This document shows, one piece after another, positions 15,581-26,764 of a stretch of 64,000 nucleotides of DNA. The notes below the pieces were generated by a model. The model had not been told where the DNA came from. It saw only the letters and a list, made by a program, of their open reading frames with translations, and searched no databases. This DNA is from a virus, in IMG/VR virus record IMGVR_UViG_3300025120_000017, positions 62,001 through 126,000 of that record; one strand, 5' to 3'. The position numbers were made by a program, and so were the translations under genes. How positions within the stretch are numbered: position 1 is the first letter of the stretch; every line of letters begins with the position of its first letter.

Positions 15581-17863
15581 TTAGCTTGTTTGTCCTCTAT
15601 TTGTTGGTCCAAATGTATTAAAATTACTTCCTCTTACTTGGGAAGATAGTCTATTAATTTCTTTATCACTTGCAGTGTTTCCTAAGGTTTGTCTTTCTGC
15701 GCTCATTCCCATTGATACTTTCCTAGCAATTTCTCTTTCTATGCTTTCTTGATATGTAAGAGCATCAGCGTTTAAAGTCTTTATAGTGGTTTGCTGTTGT
15801 GCAATAACAAGAGACTGATCTGAATTAATTTCACTTAATTCTTTTATCTTATCATTAAGATTTTTAAGAGCATCTTTTACATCATCGGTAGTTTTTGTTT
15901 GACTGTCAATAAACCTACCCGAATATAATAAAGTTTCTGGTGAATTTTTACCTACTTTAGTAGTAATAAAGAAATTAGAATTAACAGCTCCTGCTATTTG
16001 TTGATATATTTCTTTAGTAATTCTAAAAAGTATTTGGCCTTTTTCTCTTTTTACGCTCTCATTATTTTCTTGAGTAAGTTTAAGTACTTCCCCATTACTT
16101 GGCGTAAAGTTTAAATATATTTCACCTATTTTAGTTAAATCAAAACTCACTGCTTCATCTTCTATTACATCAAAAATGTTAAAAAGTATATAATTATCAA
16201 ATGGGCTTACGGAGATAGATCCTAGATTTTGTCCAAATATGTTTTTAGTACCACTTGAAGATTTATCTACTATTTTATTATCTGAATTTATAATAACAGT
16301 ACTTGCTGATATATTTACATTTTTAGTTTCTTTAAACGAAGTAATATTTTTACTATAAAGATCAGTGTTATTTATATTTGTATCTTCTGATGAATTATTA
16401 GTGTCTCCAAGTAAATTAATAACTTTTTTATTATAAACATCAAATGATTGTATATTACTTTTAAGATTTATCTTAATAAGTTCTTGTCCATATTTAGCAG
16501 GGTTAAAACTTAAATAAGTACCTCTTTTTTCAGATATGCTATTAGTATTTACATTTAATATCTTAAGAGTGTACTCAATTTTAAAACTTAATGCGCTTCC
16601 TCCATATTTTAAAACTGGTCTAAACTCATTAGGATCTGAATAATTACTATCTTGAATGTATGATAGTTCAGAGGTTCTTATAAATGAGCTTATGTCATCA
16701 AATTCTGTCCCGTCACTTGCAACAACTTTTATTTTAACAGATCCTACTATTGTTGGATCATATATAAGTAAATCACCCTTATTCATACTAAGATTCAGAG
16801 TAGTGTCAAGACCTGTTTCAAGAGCAACCCAATAAGAACCTGCATCTAAATTATTTAAAAATGTATTATTTGATAAGTTTGGAGTACCTGTGCTAATTCT
16901 ATAAGAACCTATAAACTCATAACTACTAATTGTGTTAGGTAATTGCTCAGAAACAACTAATTCGTGTAATGCAATATATGAACTTCCTGCATTATTTAAT
17001 GTTGTCATATAATCTCCAAATATTACACTATTGAATGTACCATAAAACTCGATATAATCACCATTTGTGCTATCATTTATGTATACACCCACATCATTAA
17101 ACTCATCACTAGATGATATGCTAGATATCTCTGCATCTGTTATATGAGTGTATATTTGATTAGATTTCTTCTCAAACTTTGAAAACATACCTGCCTGTAT
17201 TTCAATATTAGCAGTATCATAAAACCCTTGCCCATTAGTTATCTTATATGCAAGAATGTCTGCATTAGCAGATTGTTGAAATTGTGTTTTATATGAATCT
17301 TTTAAATATCTTAATGCAGGAACTTTATATTCAATATATGTTGAGTATTGTCTACCTCCATATAAAAATGGATTACCATTAAGCGTAATCCAATTATCCT
17401 CAAATGTAAAAATACCATTAAGTAAGTTTACTTTAACATTTTTTTTATCATTTACTGATACTCTTATGCTTGCTCCATCATTTTCATTAAATGAAAAACC
17501 TTGAATAAAATGTAATCTAACAGTATCATAAATAACACCTTCAGACGCTGACCATGATAATGGTAAACTGGCAGTATTAGTTAGTTTAGCATCAGCATCA
17601 TTATATGGAGATCCTAGCTTATTTGTTGTTAATAGAGCATAATTAATATTCTTATCATCAATGTTAACAACTGATCTGTTTCTAGTGTTTGCTGTGAAAG
17701 CTTCTGTGCCATCGGTATTCATTACTTGTCTCTGCGAATTATGCGCATTTTCCATTAAATAAAAACCTGCATCTGTTGTATTAATAGCATCAGGTGATGA
17801 AGCATCATAGTATATGTATTCAACTAATATATTATTTGAAGAAAGATTTAAGAATAAACTCAT
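15581..17863 (-). CDS. Large virion structural protein with C-terminal coiled coil
   Basis: A 760-residue protein made mainly of beta-rich segments. It has many Asn/Ser/Thr-rich strands, such as DTVRLHFIQGFSFNENDGAS near 110-130. The end (about 670-740) is a helical coiled coil: LKNLNDKIKELSEINSDQSL followed by QQTTIKTLNADALTYQESIE. No signal peptide. Its place between the spanin-like gene and the tube-like gene, in an uninterrupted tail operon, supports a baseplate or tail-fibre-connector role. I do not recognise the exact family. It abuts the upstream gene with no spacer. Confidence 0.6.
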   Translation of the reverse strand: MSLFLNLSSNNILVEYIYYDASSPDAINTTDAGFYLMENAHNSQRQVMNTDGTEAFTANTRNRSVVNIDDKNINYALLTTNKLGSPYNDADAKLTNTASLPLSWSASEGVIYDTVRLHFIQGFSFNENDGASIRVSVNDKKNVKVNLLNGIFTFEDNWITLNGNPFLYGGRQYSTYIEYKVPALRYLKDSYKTQFQQSANADILAYKITNGQGFYDTANIEIQAGMFSKFEKKSNQIYTHITDAEISSISSSDEFNDVGVYINDSTNGDYIEFYGTFNSVIFGDYMTTLNNAGSSYIALHELVVSEQLPNTISSYEFIGSYRISTGTPNLSNNTFLNNLDAGSYWVALETGLDTTLNLSMNKGDLLIYDPTIVGSVKIKVVASDGTEFDDISSFIRTSELSYIQDSNYSDPNEFRPVLKYGGSALSFKIEYTLKILNVNTNSISEKRGTYLSFNPAKYGQELIKINLKSNIQSFDVYNKKVINLLGDTNNSSEDTNINNTDLYSKNITSFKETKNVNISASTVIINSDNKIVDKSSSGTKNIFGQNLGSISVSPFDNYILFNIFDVIEDEAVSFDLTKIGEIYLNFTPSNGEVLKLTQENNESVKREKGQILFRITKEIYQQIAGAVNSNFFITTKVGKNSPETLLYSGRFIDSQTKTTDDVKDALKNLNDKIKELSEINSDQSLVIAQQQTTIKTLNADALTYQESIEREIARKVSMGMSAERQTLGNTASDKEINRLSSQVRGSNFNTFGPTNRGQTS

Positions 17864-18616
17864 TTAAAATTGTATTATTTTATACGAAAGCCCTATACCT
17901 ATTTGAGGTACTATAGTAAAATTTGTACCAAGCCCTATTCCAAAATATGGGCCCACATTGAACCTTTTGTTATTTAATTTCTTTAAAGATGGAAGTATCT
18001 TTGGATCTAACACAACTGGTGTTATAGATTCAGCATTAAATCCTGGATGTTTACTTGTTACACTAACAATTAAATCATTACCATCCTCACTTAAAACTAT
18101 TTCTGCATCAAATATAAGCTCATCTCTATCAATAGTAAACTCACCTACATTTATTGCACTGTCTGCAGTAACAATAATTAACTTACCTGCAAGATGCCTT
18201 TCATTCCCTGGATTATAAATAGTGTCTTTACTGAACGGGACTTTAAATGTTGAGTCATTTATTTTAAATACGGTTGAATTAACTGTGACAGTATCATGAA
18301 TAACCTTAACGCCTGCATTTACATATACAACTGGCTTAGACTTAAGTTCTTTAGATAAATTATTAACTTTTTTATATAAAGATTTATTATAAACTTTAAG
18401 ATCTTTAAGTTCTGATACCATGCTCTTTTTTTGACTAACTAATTGGCCGTTTTTTAATACAGTTGTTTTAATAGTATCTTGCATAGCTTCAATATTATTA
18501 TTCTTTAAAATAAGGTCAGCTTGCACAGATTTCTTAGAGTCATGCGAACACTTTAATAGGAATAGTAAACATAATACTATTCCTATATATACTATATCTC
18601 TTTTTTTAAGTTTCAT
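17864..18616 (-). CDS. Membrane-anchored coiled-coil protein, spanin-like
   Basis: A 250-residue protein with one N-terminal hydrophobic segment (IVYIGIVLCLLFLLKC, residues 9-24) preceded by Lys/Arg, so a membrane anchor or signal sequence. Cys24 is not in a convincing lipobox. Residues 30-95 form a coiled coil. The rest is beta-rich, ending in PYFGIGLGTNFTIVPQIGIG and a C-terminal Phe, reminiscent of an outer-membrane strand ending. An anchor, a periplasmic coiled coil and an outer-membrane-like end fit a spanin or an envelope-spanning lysis protein. Location inside a tail-fibre operon is unusual for that. Function is inferred from topology only. Confidence 0.55.
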   Translation of the reverse strand: MKLKKRDIVYIGIVLCLLFLLKCSHDSKKSVQADLILKNNNIEAMQDTIKTTVLKNGQLVSQKKSMVSELKDLKVYNKSLYKKVNNLSKELKSKPVVYVNAGVKVIHDTVTVNSTVFKINDSTFKVPFSKDTIYNPGNERHLAGKLIIVTADSAINVGEFTIDRDELIFDAEIVLSEDGNDLIVSVTSKHPGFNAESITPVVLDPKILPSLKKLNNKRFNVGPYFGIGLGTNFTIVPQIGIGLSYKIIQF

Positions 18617-21600
18617 TAAACAAGTGGTATTGGTTCTGTGTATACATTTGCATAAATATCTTCTAAATTAGTTTCACCGCTATTACTAGAAGTGTAAGGA
18701 TCAATAGTTCTATATAATGTGTTTGGGTGCATAGTTCCTTCATTTCTATAAGTTACCTCAAATTCAGCAAATGCTTCTTGTCCTAATTGAGGAGTTATGA
18801 ACTTTTCAACTCCGGTTGAAGTTTCATATATATGTAGTTGCTGTCCTCCTCGACCTTTTGCAGATATAATATTACCAAAGTCAGTTGAGCCATCTAATAC
18901 AGTTGAAGCATTTGCATACCATGATAAATCAGCATTTACACCACCAGGAGTATCAAAATTCTTAAATCCTGAAAATGGAACGCCTGTTATAAAATCAAAA
19001 TCATTTATTACAGTATTTCCTCGATTAGGATTTTTAAGTCCATTAAGGTTAATTATAAAATATGTTCCTTTATAAACAGGGTCATAAAATTTCTGAGTTC
19101 TTTGTCTGAATTGTGAAACTATTGTATCATTTTTCCAGTTAGAGTTATCATATGTCTCCCAATCATAGGTCATATAGTATGCATTAGGTTCATCAGATGC
19201 TCTTTCTAGCTTTCTATCATTATAGACATTCCTTTCATTCTTTGTCACGCCTCCAGTAGTACGTCGGATAGCAATCACGCCGCTAGGAATTTGCGGCACA
19301 TCACCGAGAGGTCTTATAACATTTATACTTGATGAACCTGATGCATATTGTACTGTCTGGTGAAGTCCATCAAAATGTGTATGAAATGGTAGATTTTCAT
19401 TTCTTAAATATGGAAAACCTCCTTTAACAAACCCAGACTTTAATGGCCGATATGCATTTATGATATATTCTCCGCTATTATTAAGTCTATAATTATCTGG
19501 TGTAGGAACCCCAGTTCCATCATTATATGTAATTCTGGTATTTAGCGCTATTGTATCACTATTAGGAAATATTTGTTTAGGAAATCTACCAAAATAATTT
19601 GGTAAAACTACCCTAAATTTACTATCAAACCCTCTAGGTGCAAGCATTGATAGGCCATCATTTCCATATAAATCATTTATACTAGTCACAGAGTTTTTTA
19701 TAGCATTTTTTAAACCTACTGGTGTAGTTATATTAAATGTATTTCCTGTTGTTGCTCTTACAAGATATGTACTATTTAATGCATTATAATCAAACGCTGG
19801 ATTATCTTGTAATCCTGGCAGAGGTTTATCAGATCCATACCCGTGTATACCTTCTATAGTACTAAAGGCTCCTCTTAAATATACATCTCTTGTGTCTGCT
19901 AGCACAGCTCCATTACATACATAATAACCTTTAAACTCACCAGACCCTTTTCCTGGGAATGCCATTGACCACTGATTATATGTAGCTGTACCCCCAGCCC
20001 CATTTGGTTCACTTCCTTGATTCCATGAATATCTACCAATCTCATTACCCGTGCCAGATGCTGTTTGCCCATAGAGTCCTCGAGTTCTTGTAAAGAAATT
20101 AAAACTAGACATTTTAATTTCACCAACCATTATTATTGAGCCTGTTGGTAAACCTACTTTTTGAGGTGATTCCCATTTTACTATACCATGTCCACCATTA
20201 ACTGCAACATACCCTTCTTTATTTTCTGCTAATCCATACTCTCTTATACGAACGGTTCCATATAAATCTAAGGATCCTGTTGGCATTTTTTTATGACCTT
20301 CATCTAAATATAATTCAATGTTCTTATCTTTATTAACATCTGACGGATCAATGTTTCCAGCAGCATCTTTCTGCTGATTAAAGAACCCTGGAAAAATACC
20401 TAAACGAGTTAATGATTTATCTTTACCAACAAACCCATCTGCTATATTATATCCTAATGAATTAAAATCTAATCCATCTTCAGGTAGAAAATTATATGCG
20501 CTTGCGGTTGATCCATATGCCATAGGATTGGATCCACTAGGTATTCTGAAATTCATTGCGCTATATCCCATTATAGGAGTATCATAGCCTTGACCTAAGT
20601 AAAATACATTAGATGTTGAAGTTTGATTTCCTTTTCTTGCTTCTATTCTAGTTTGTCCTATTCTTAGCTGAGTATCTCTATAATTATTTGCATTTCTATA
20701 ATCATATGTTTTGGAAAGAATCTGTCTTCTTTTCTTATATGTTCCTTGTGTACTCCATGTATTTGCAGCCTCTTCCTCTACAACATCATTAACAATAATA
20801 AGTTCATTTGCATTCTTATCAAATGAAGAATTAGCATTTCTACCAATTACAGTTGAGTTAATATTATCTATATAACTTGCAGCTTTTGTTTTTGCCACAG
20901 TGCTTGATAGCGATATGCCACCATATCTTGTTATAAATTGACTAGTTGTACTAGAAAAATAAGTGTCTGCTGGATTATCACTACCTATTATTGCAAAACT
21001 ATCTTTTATATTATATTCTGTATATGTATCTGTGTTAAAGAAGTTAGACCAATCTGTTATTTTACTAATTGTCTTAATCTCTGCTCTTGAATATCCTGCA
21101 CTTAATCTAAATGTATTTGCACCTGTGCTTCTAAGATTAATACTTCCTACTGATGTTATACCAAAGTCAAAATTTCTATTTAATACTGCAAGCTTAGTAA
21201 ATGAGTCATATACACCGTAATTACTTACGCCTTTATATAATGCATCATAATCAGGATGTGTTTTATTAAGACCTATTGCAATACCATTAGTATATTCGCT
21301 ATTAGGATCTTTACCATTAGTAGCTAACGTGGGAAATGGATCTTTATAGTCATTTTGTCCTATTATTAACATAGGTACATCGCTTTCCTCTGTTGGAAAA
21401 TTAGAAAAATGTGGTTCAAATGTTCCATTATCTTTAAACATTGAAAGATATCTTGCAAGAACTAGTGAATTATTACCTAATCCTAGTGCAGCAAAATCTA
21501 AACCTTTATCAATATATCCGCTAGTTCCAGCACTATCATCCTCATCATTAATACTAGCTGCATTAATTAAATGATCATTTAAGGTTTTATAACTTCCGCC

Positions 21601-22041
21601 TAAAGTACCATTAGGAACAACAGAACCAGTGGTTGATGATGGATTAGAAAGTATTATTGAAATAGAGCCATCACCAGCAGGGCCAGCAGGGCCAGCAGGT
21701 CCTTTTATGTTAAGTCCGCTATTTACCCAAGGAGCACTAGGTCCAGCAGATCCTGCTAAATAGTATTGTATATCACCATCAGCTTTTAAACGAAAATCAT
21801 TATTTTTAAAAGATCCGTCAGTTGGTACATTTATTGTGCCTGTTGTTGTAGAATCAGCACCAAACCATTCAGATCCTCTAATACCTCTACTACCTGCAGG
21901 TCCACCTGGTCCGTCTGGGCCAGCAGGGCCTTGTGGCCCGCCTCCTGCTGCTATAAGTTGGTCAAAGTTATAGTTAACCTTTTCAACTAATTCTAAGATG
22001 TCATTAGAACCATATAATTCTTTAATTATGATTGAACTCAT
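18616..22041 (-). CDS. Short tail fibre / tail collar protein with collagen-like segments
   Basis: A 1141-residue fibre. Two collagen-like Gly-x-y stretches occur near the N-terminus (GPQGPAGPDGPGGPAGSRG around 35-53 and GPAGPAGPAGDGS around 114-126). After a long beta-rich shaft comes a tail-collar-type domain near 650-885, with GEFKGYYVCNGAVL, LPNYFGRFPKQIFP and ENLPFHTHFDG. The HTH motif resembles the His-x-His metal sites of T4 short and long fibre tips. A later Gly/Asn-rich region probably forms the receptor-binding tip. It likely corresponds in role to T4 gp12. It overlaps the spanin-like gene by one base and follows the 1548-residue gene by 2 bp. Confidence 0.78.
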   Translation of the reverse strand: MSSIIIKELYGSNDILELVEKVNYNFDQLIAAGGGPQGPAGPDGPGGPAGSRGIRGSEWFGADSTTTGTINVPTDGSFKNNDFRLKADGDIQYYLAGSAGPSAPWVNSGLNIKGPAGPAGPAGDGSISIILSNPSSTTGSVVPNGTLGGSYKTLNDHLINAASINDEDDSAGTSGYIDKGLDFAALGLGNNSLVLARYLSMFKDNGTFEPHFSNFPTEESDVPMLIIGQNDYKDPFPTLATNGKDPNSEYTNGIAIGLNKTHPDYDALYKGVSNYGVYDSFTKLAVLNRNFDFGITSVGSINLRSTGANTFRLSAGYSRAEIKTISKITDWSNFFNTDTYTEYNIKDSFAIIGSDNPADTYFSSTTSQFITRYGGISLSSTVAKTKAASYIDNINSTVIGRNANSSFDKNANELIIVNDVVEEEAANTWSTQGTYKKRRQILSKTYDYRNANNYRDTQLRIGQTRIEARKGNQTSTSNVFYLGQGYDTPIMGYSAMNFRIPSGSNPMAYGSTASAYNFLPEDGLDFNSLGYNIADGFVGKDKSLTRLGIFPGFFNQQKDAAGNIDPSDVNKDKNIELYLDEGHKKMPTGSLDLYGTVRIREYGLAENKEGYVAVNGGHGIVKWESPQKVGLPTGSIIMVGEIKMSSFNFFTRTRGLYGQTASGTGNEIGRYSWNQGSEPNGAGGTATYNQWSMAFPGKGSGEFKGYYVCNGAVLADTRDVYLRGAFSTIEGIHGYGSDKPLPGLQDNPAFDYNALNSTYLVRATTGNTFNITTPVGLKNAIKNSVTSINDLYGNDGLSMLAPRGFDSKFRVVLPNYFGRFPKQIFPNSDTIALNTRITYNDGTGVPTPDNYRLNNSGEYIINAYRPLKSGFVKGGFPYLRNENLPFHTHFDGLHQTVQYASGSSSINVIRPLGDVPQIPSGVIAIRRTTGGVTKNERNVYNDRKLERASDEPNAYYMTYDWETYDNSNWKNDTIVSQFRQRTQKFYDPVYKGTYFIINLNGLKNPNRGNTVINDFDFITGVPFSGFKNFDTPGGVNADLSWYANASTVLDGSTDFGNIISAKGRGGQQLHIYETSTGVEKFITPQLGQEAFAEFEVTYRNEGTMHPNTLYRTIDPYTSSNSGETNLEDIYANVYTEPIPLV

Positions 22042-22043
22042 AG

Positions 22044-25000
22044 TTAATTAGATTTTATTTTAATTACAAAGGCTAATGTTACATCTTTATCACTAGGTAA
22101 TGAATATTCAAAAGTTTTATCATAATCATTTTCCTTAATCCCACTGATAATAACATCATTTAGTTTAGTAAAGCCATTCTGTAACAATTCTTGTACGTTA
22201 TATTTATCTTCGATGTAAATGATACTTTCACCAATAGGAGTAAATTTACCATAAACCTCTACATTAACTACTTCATATCTTGGCAATATATTAGTTAGTA
22301 CATACCTGCCTACATCATCATCTAAAGTATTAAGATCATCAAAATTAAATCGTGTATTAACATATGTGTTAAAGAGTGAAGAAAGACTAGGTGATATTTG
22401 ATTTATCAACTTATCTTTAGTTCGTAATTTACCTTTTATTTTATACACTTTATTTATGTCATTATTTGTTCTAAAAAGAGTGTATAATATTTCTTTATCA
22501 GGAAGCAACCCTGTGCCTGTACTTGTTATATCAGATGATGTAAACTTTTCTAATGATATATTATCAGGTATGTTCATTATTGCTGATCCTAGCATACTAG
22601 GAACATCCTTAGGTTCAACATATCCAGGTAATGATACAAATGTTTTTTTATCTACATATTTTCTATAATAATTATGATCCCAATCACTTCTAAAAATATA
22701 ACTATCTAACTTATCAATAGCAATTTCAGAAATGCTCCACCATTGTGGCTTTAATTGACTTTCACTAGATAATTCTAATACAGTAAGAGGGTTATCAGGG
22801 TTTACTTTATTTATGTACTGTTGTTTATATAGAGCAAATTCTGGATAATTAGAAAAGAATTGAACGTTTTTAAACAATAACTGATCTCTAATTTCTTTAT
22901 TAAATTTAGTTCCATGATTATCATTAAAGAAAACTATGTCATTAACTTTAGGAGAGAAGTTACCTTTAACTCTACTTATAGGTGTTAAGTATGTGTTATT
23001 AAGATTTGTAATTACTGATCCTACTGGCTTATAATCATTATCACTCACGGCATTAGTAATAAAAGGCTCAGATTTTAAATAATCGGCCTTTGCATTAATA
23101 TCACTATTAATAAACTCTATAGTAAACTCATCTTCTGATTTAACTACATTACCGCTAGCATCTTCATCAAAACTTATATATTCTATTGAAGGATTTCCAT
23201 TATTTACTTTGTTAAATATTTCACCAAAACTTAAATTTTGAATAATACCAGTAAATGCATTAAACCCGCCATCTCTATATATTGGAGTTTCTTTAACACT
23301 ATTAGCAAAATTTGGATATATGTTTAGATATGAGTTATTAAAAGCTGCATAAGTAAGCCCAGTAGTACTAAACTCAAATATACTTGCTTTAATACTATCA
23401 GAACTAACCTCTTGGATTCCATCAATTTTTATTATTCCTTTTATTGTGGTTATTTCTATTTTATTATATCGTCCACTTTCATCAGGTAATATCTGTGTCC
23501 TAAAATCTGGTAAGCTATTATCTGTGCTATTTTGAAATCCTTTTATGATAAATGAACCATCTAGTGCTATGTCCCATGTTTTATTATCAGCTGCATCATA
23601 TGGAGCAAATGCACCAAGTAATAATATATCAGAAATTACATTATCAGCACTATATTTATCTTTAATTACATATAAACTACTTCTATCTAAATATCTTTGA
23701 TTGTTTTCATCAAGGGTTAAGTAAAAATCATCAAGGTTTGCTTCTATATAAAATGTTATAGTTTTATATTTTTTATTTTCTATTATTTTATATGATAATG
23801 GACTTGTAGTATCATTTGTAAGTACTGCTGCAAATTTATATCCATTAAAATAATTACTTGGATAAGTAACAATATTCTTAATATTGAAGTTTAACGGAGT
23901 TTCATATTCATTTCTACGCTTTATGATTAATTTAGCTCCCCTAAACATTACGCTAGAATATGATACATCATTTCCACCAGAAAAAATACTATACTTTATT
24001 CTTCTAGGAATGTCAACAGTTGCACTTACTCTCTCTTGAATAAAATAATTTGAAAATTTATCAGATGTCATATCTATAATGTCAGCTTGTGATATAAAAT
24101 CTTCAAAGTATGAAAAAGTATCAATCCTTTCAATATCAGTTAAATATGGAGGAAATTTTTGTAGGTAATACCATTCATGAGTAAAGTATCTTGTATCTGC
24201 TGTTTTATAAAACCTACTAGGTGAAAATGAAGTAAAGCCAAATGCAGTAGATGTATTAAGCCTATAGCCATTTTCTCTAACATCTTTTCCATCATCATCA
24301 AATACCCATTTATTAATAAACGGTATAATTCTACCCGGTGTTGCTAATGTAGGTAATTCATTTTCAGATAGCCTATTATACTCATTATCTATTTTAGGAG
24401 ATTCATTTGTTGTTTCATTAATGATCCCAACAAGACTAGCAAATCCACTATCAGAAAAAGAATTCATAGCCGATGATATGTTTATAGGTGTAGTAACACC
24501 TATATTGTTTGTGATGTAATTTATTTGCTTTTCTATATACCCATCACCATCTTTTTTATAATCACTTCTAAACTGGTCAATATCAAACTGCTTTATAGGA
24601 TAGCATGATAATAAACCAACTTCATTAGGCTTATTATTATATATGTAAGCATAATTACCAGGTGATAAAAAAATTGATTCATCATCTTCTATATCAACTA
24701 TTACATATTTAAAAAAGTCTGTAAAATCTATAAGAGTTCTGCCGTCAAGTACATAATCATCAGTATATCTATACACTCCTTTAATTTTACTAAACCATGT
24801 GTTTGTTTTTAAGAATTTTGTATTATTAAAATATGAAAAGAATTCAGCATCAACTCTGATTCTACTTACTTTACTTGTTTTTCCTCCTATTAGTGTTGAT
24901 TCTAAAATCCATGAAGATGTTGGTGCATATGTAGTTGCTCCTATATCATCATATCCTTTAAAATGGGTAGATGCTGTTCTAAATGTACTATTATAATCTG

Positions 25001-26690
25001 AAACATTAATAAAGCTTAAGTCATTAAAATTAATAGTAATAGATGGCGCCGTAGGCTTATTTGAATATATAAGCCATTTATAAGTATTTGCAAAATCATT
25101 TTCAACTCTTGATGCAATGATTACTTTATTACCTATGTTAACTGCGCTTAATCCAAAATCATCATCATTGCTTGCATACTTATTTATAACGTCTGTTAAT
25201 GCCTTTGCACTATTTTCAGGCAATCCTGCAGAAGAAAATTTATTTGATATGAATGTACCTTGAGGTAAAGAACTATCCGCAATAAATGAACCTATTTTAG
25301 AAAAATCTGCATTATACTCATTAACTTTTTTAAGACGTACTTCAACATTATTTATGTTTCCTGTTATTGTTAATTCAACATACCCTTTTCCAGATGTGCT
25401 TACATTTTTTGCAGGTATGACACCTACAGATTCATCTGTGTATCCTTTAAAATCAATTAACTCTATTTCTTTATTTTTTAATACTATTTCATTAGTACTC
25501 CAGTCTGTATTGGTATTTACATTAAAATACTTATTAGTAGTTCCTTTAACATATGGAATATAATTACTGTTTTTTATATCAGCGGATAACAGGTCATAGT
25601 TTGTTAATCCATTTATGAATAGTTTAACCCCATTTTCATTCTTAAACGTAAAGTTCTTTTTATCATTAATGTTTATTTGATCATTAGTGAAAACATCTTT
25701 ATTTTGTTTAAAATTTTGTGGTTTTTTATTATAAAAATCTTTACCATTTAGATAAAATTTGCTAATAACTTCAGTATTAACAAAGAATCCGAAATATCTA
25801 GATACTTCATAATCATCTTTATTCTCATCATCAAATAAGAACTCGAAGTTTATCATATTAGCACATATGACAGAGTTTCGCTCAAATCCATTAGTTACAT
25901 TATTATCAAATTCTGTAATTGTTTTATCACTAGCATAAAAATTATCAAAAGATTCTTCAGGCTCCTCAGTAAACCCACTCTTTTTTAATGATATTCCATT
26001 ATATGTAGAGTATTCATTATTATTATATTTTATTGTAATAGGAGACTCTGGAAAATTATTATCTTGTAAATGATTTCTAAGGTATTTTCCAATGACAGTG
26101 TTTTCACTCATGTCATATACTTTATGAATTTCGCTATTTTTTAAAATAGTATTAAAAAAGTAATCTGATGTGTTTCCATTAAGGTAATCTGGATTATATA
26201 TCTGCTTTTCTATTACATCATTATATGATGTTATAATATCTCTAGTGTTAATAGAAACAGGGTCATTAAGTCTAAAAATAACAAAATTTTCAGGAATGTC
26301 ACTTCCTTCTAACCAAGATGGTGCAAAATATGCAAGTTGTTCAGGGTATTCTTTGGAAACTTTAGGGTATGCACCTTGTGTATACTGTGTATAATATTGT
26401 TGTGCATATGTATTTTTAACACTTAAGAAGTTTTCATTCTGTGCTAATTTATATACCAGTGATGCAGGTGTCTTGCCTTCATTAAATAATTGATAAACAT
26501 CTGAAGAGAATTTTCTCCTTTCATTAGTTTTAACTGCTTTATATCTATTTAAGCTAAGCTCTTTATCTGCGTCAATTGTCTCTAAATATATTTGACCTTT
26601 ACTATCAACTACAAGTTTTATATTACCTGTAAGCTTAGGGTTAGTTTTTATTAAAGAATAGCTATTTTTTCCTGTAAAAGGTGTGCTCAT
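22044..26690 (-). CDS. Giant virion structural (baseplate/fibre) protein
   Basis: A 1548-residue protein, the largest in the window. It is beta-rich and high in Asn, Tyr and Phe, with no signal peptide, membrane segment or catalytic motif. The N-terminal 130 residues (SYSLIKTNPKLTGNIKLVVD...YFAPSWLEGSDIPENFVIF) appear well structured and could be the attachment domain. The C-terminus has YNVQELLQNGFTKLNDVIIS near 1500. Its place between the collar fibre and another giant structural gene supports a peripheral baseplate or fibre-scaffold role. An exact promoter-like element lies 13 nt upstream, so it may open a transcript with the collar fibre. No specific family recognised. Confidence 0.65.
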   Translation of the reverse strand: MSTPFTGKNSYSLIKTNPKLTGNIKLVVDSKGQIYLETIDADKELSLNRYKAVKTNERRKFSSDVYQLFNEGKTPASLVYKLAQNENFLSVKNTYAQQYYTQYTQGAYPKVSKEYPEQLAYFAPSWLEGSDIPENFVIFRLNDPVSINTRDIITSYNDVIEKQIYNPDYLNGNTSDYFFNTILKNSEIHKVYDMSENTVIGKYLRNHLQDNNFPESPITIKYNNNEYSTYNGISLKKSGFTEEPEESFDNFYASDKTITEFDNNVTNGFERNSVICANMINFEFLFDDENKDDYEVSRYFGFFVNTEVISKFYLNGKDFYNKKPQNFKQNKDVFTNDQININDKKNFTFKNENGVKLFINGLTNYDLLSADIKNSNYIPYVKGTTNKYFNVNTNTDWSTNEIVLKNKEIELIDFKGYTDESVGVIPAKNVSTSGKGYVELTITGNINNVEVRLKKVNEYNADFSKIGSFIADSSLPQGTFISNKFSSAGLPENSAKALTDVINKYASNDDDFGLSAVNIGNKVIIASRVENDFANTYKWLIYSNKPTAPSITINFNDLSFINVSDYNSTFRTASTHFKGYDDIGATTYAPTSSWILESTLIGGKTSKVSRIRVDAEFFSYFNNTKFLKTNTWFSKIKGVYRYTDDYVLDGRTLIDFTDFFKYVIVDIEDDESIFLSPGNYAYIYNNKPNEVGLLSCYPIKQFDIDQFRSDYKKDGDGYIEKQINYITNNIGVTTPINISSAMNSFSDSGFASLVGIINETTNESPKIDNEYNRLSENELPTLATPGRIIPFINKWVFDDDGKDVRENGYRLNTSTAFGFTSFSPSRFYKTADTRYFTHEWYYLQKFPPYLTDIERIDTFSYFEDFISQADIIDMTSDKFSNYFIQERVSATVDIPRRIKYSIFSGGNDVSYSSVMFRGAKLIIKRRNEYETPLNFNIKNIVTYPSNYFNGYKFAAVLTNDTTSPLSYKIIENKKYKTITFYIEANLDDFYLTLDENNQRYLDRSSLYVIKDKYSADNVISDILLLGAFAPYDAADNKTWDIALDGSFIIKGFQNSTDNSLPDFRTQILPDESGRYNKIEITTIKGIIKIDGIQEVSSDSIKASIFEFSTTGLTYAAFNNSYLNIYPNFANSVKETPIYRDGGFNAFTGIIQNLSFGEIFNKVNNGNPSIEYISFDEDASGNVVKSEDEFTIEFINSDINAKADYLKSEPFITNAVSDNDYKPVGSVITNLNNTYLTPISRVKGNFSPKVNDIVFFNDNHGTKFNKEIRDQLLFKNVQFFSNYPEFALYKQQYINKVNPDNPLTVLELSSESQLKPQWWSISEIAIDKLDSYIFRSDWDHNYYRKYVDKKTFVSLPGYVEPKDVPSMLGSAIMNIPDNISLEKFTSSDITSTGTGLLPDKEILYTLFRTNNDINKVYKIKGKLRTKDKLINQISPSLSSLFNTYVNTRFNFDDLNTLDDDVGRYVLTNILPRYEVVNVEVYGKFTPIGESIIYIEDKYNVQELLQNGFTKLNDVIISGIKENDYDKTFEYSLPSDKDVTLAFVIKIKSN

Positions 26691-26703
26691 CTACTTCTTA
26701 TTT

Positions 26704-26718
26704 CTTTTTATATTTAAT
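26704..26718 (-). promoter_or_regulatory. Candidate late-promoter element
   Basis: An exact minus-strand ATTAAATATAAAAAG, 13 nt upstream of the ATG at 26690, in a 74-bp gap that has no terminator-like hairpin. Confidence 0.5.
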
Positions 26719-26764
26719 TAATATACCTAATAGAAATAATCAAGCGATATATAATATCATATTC

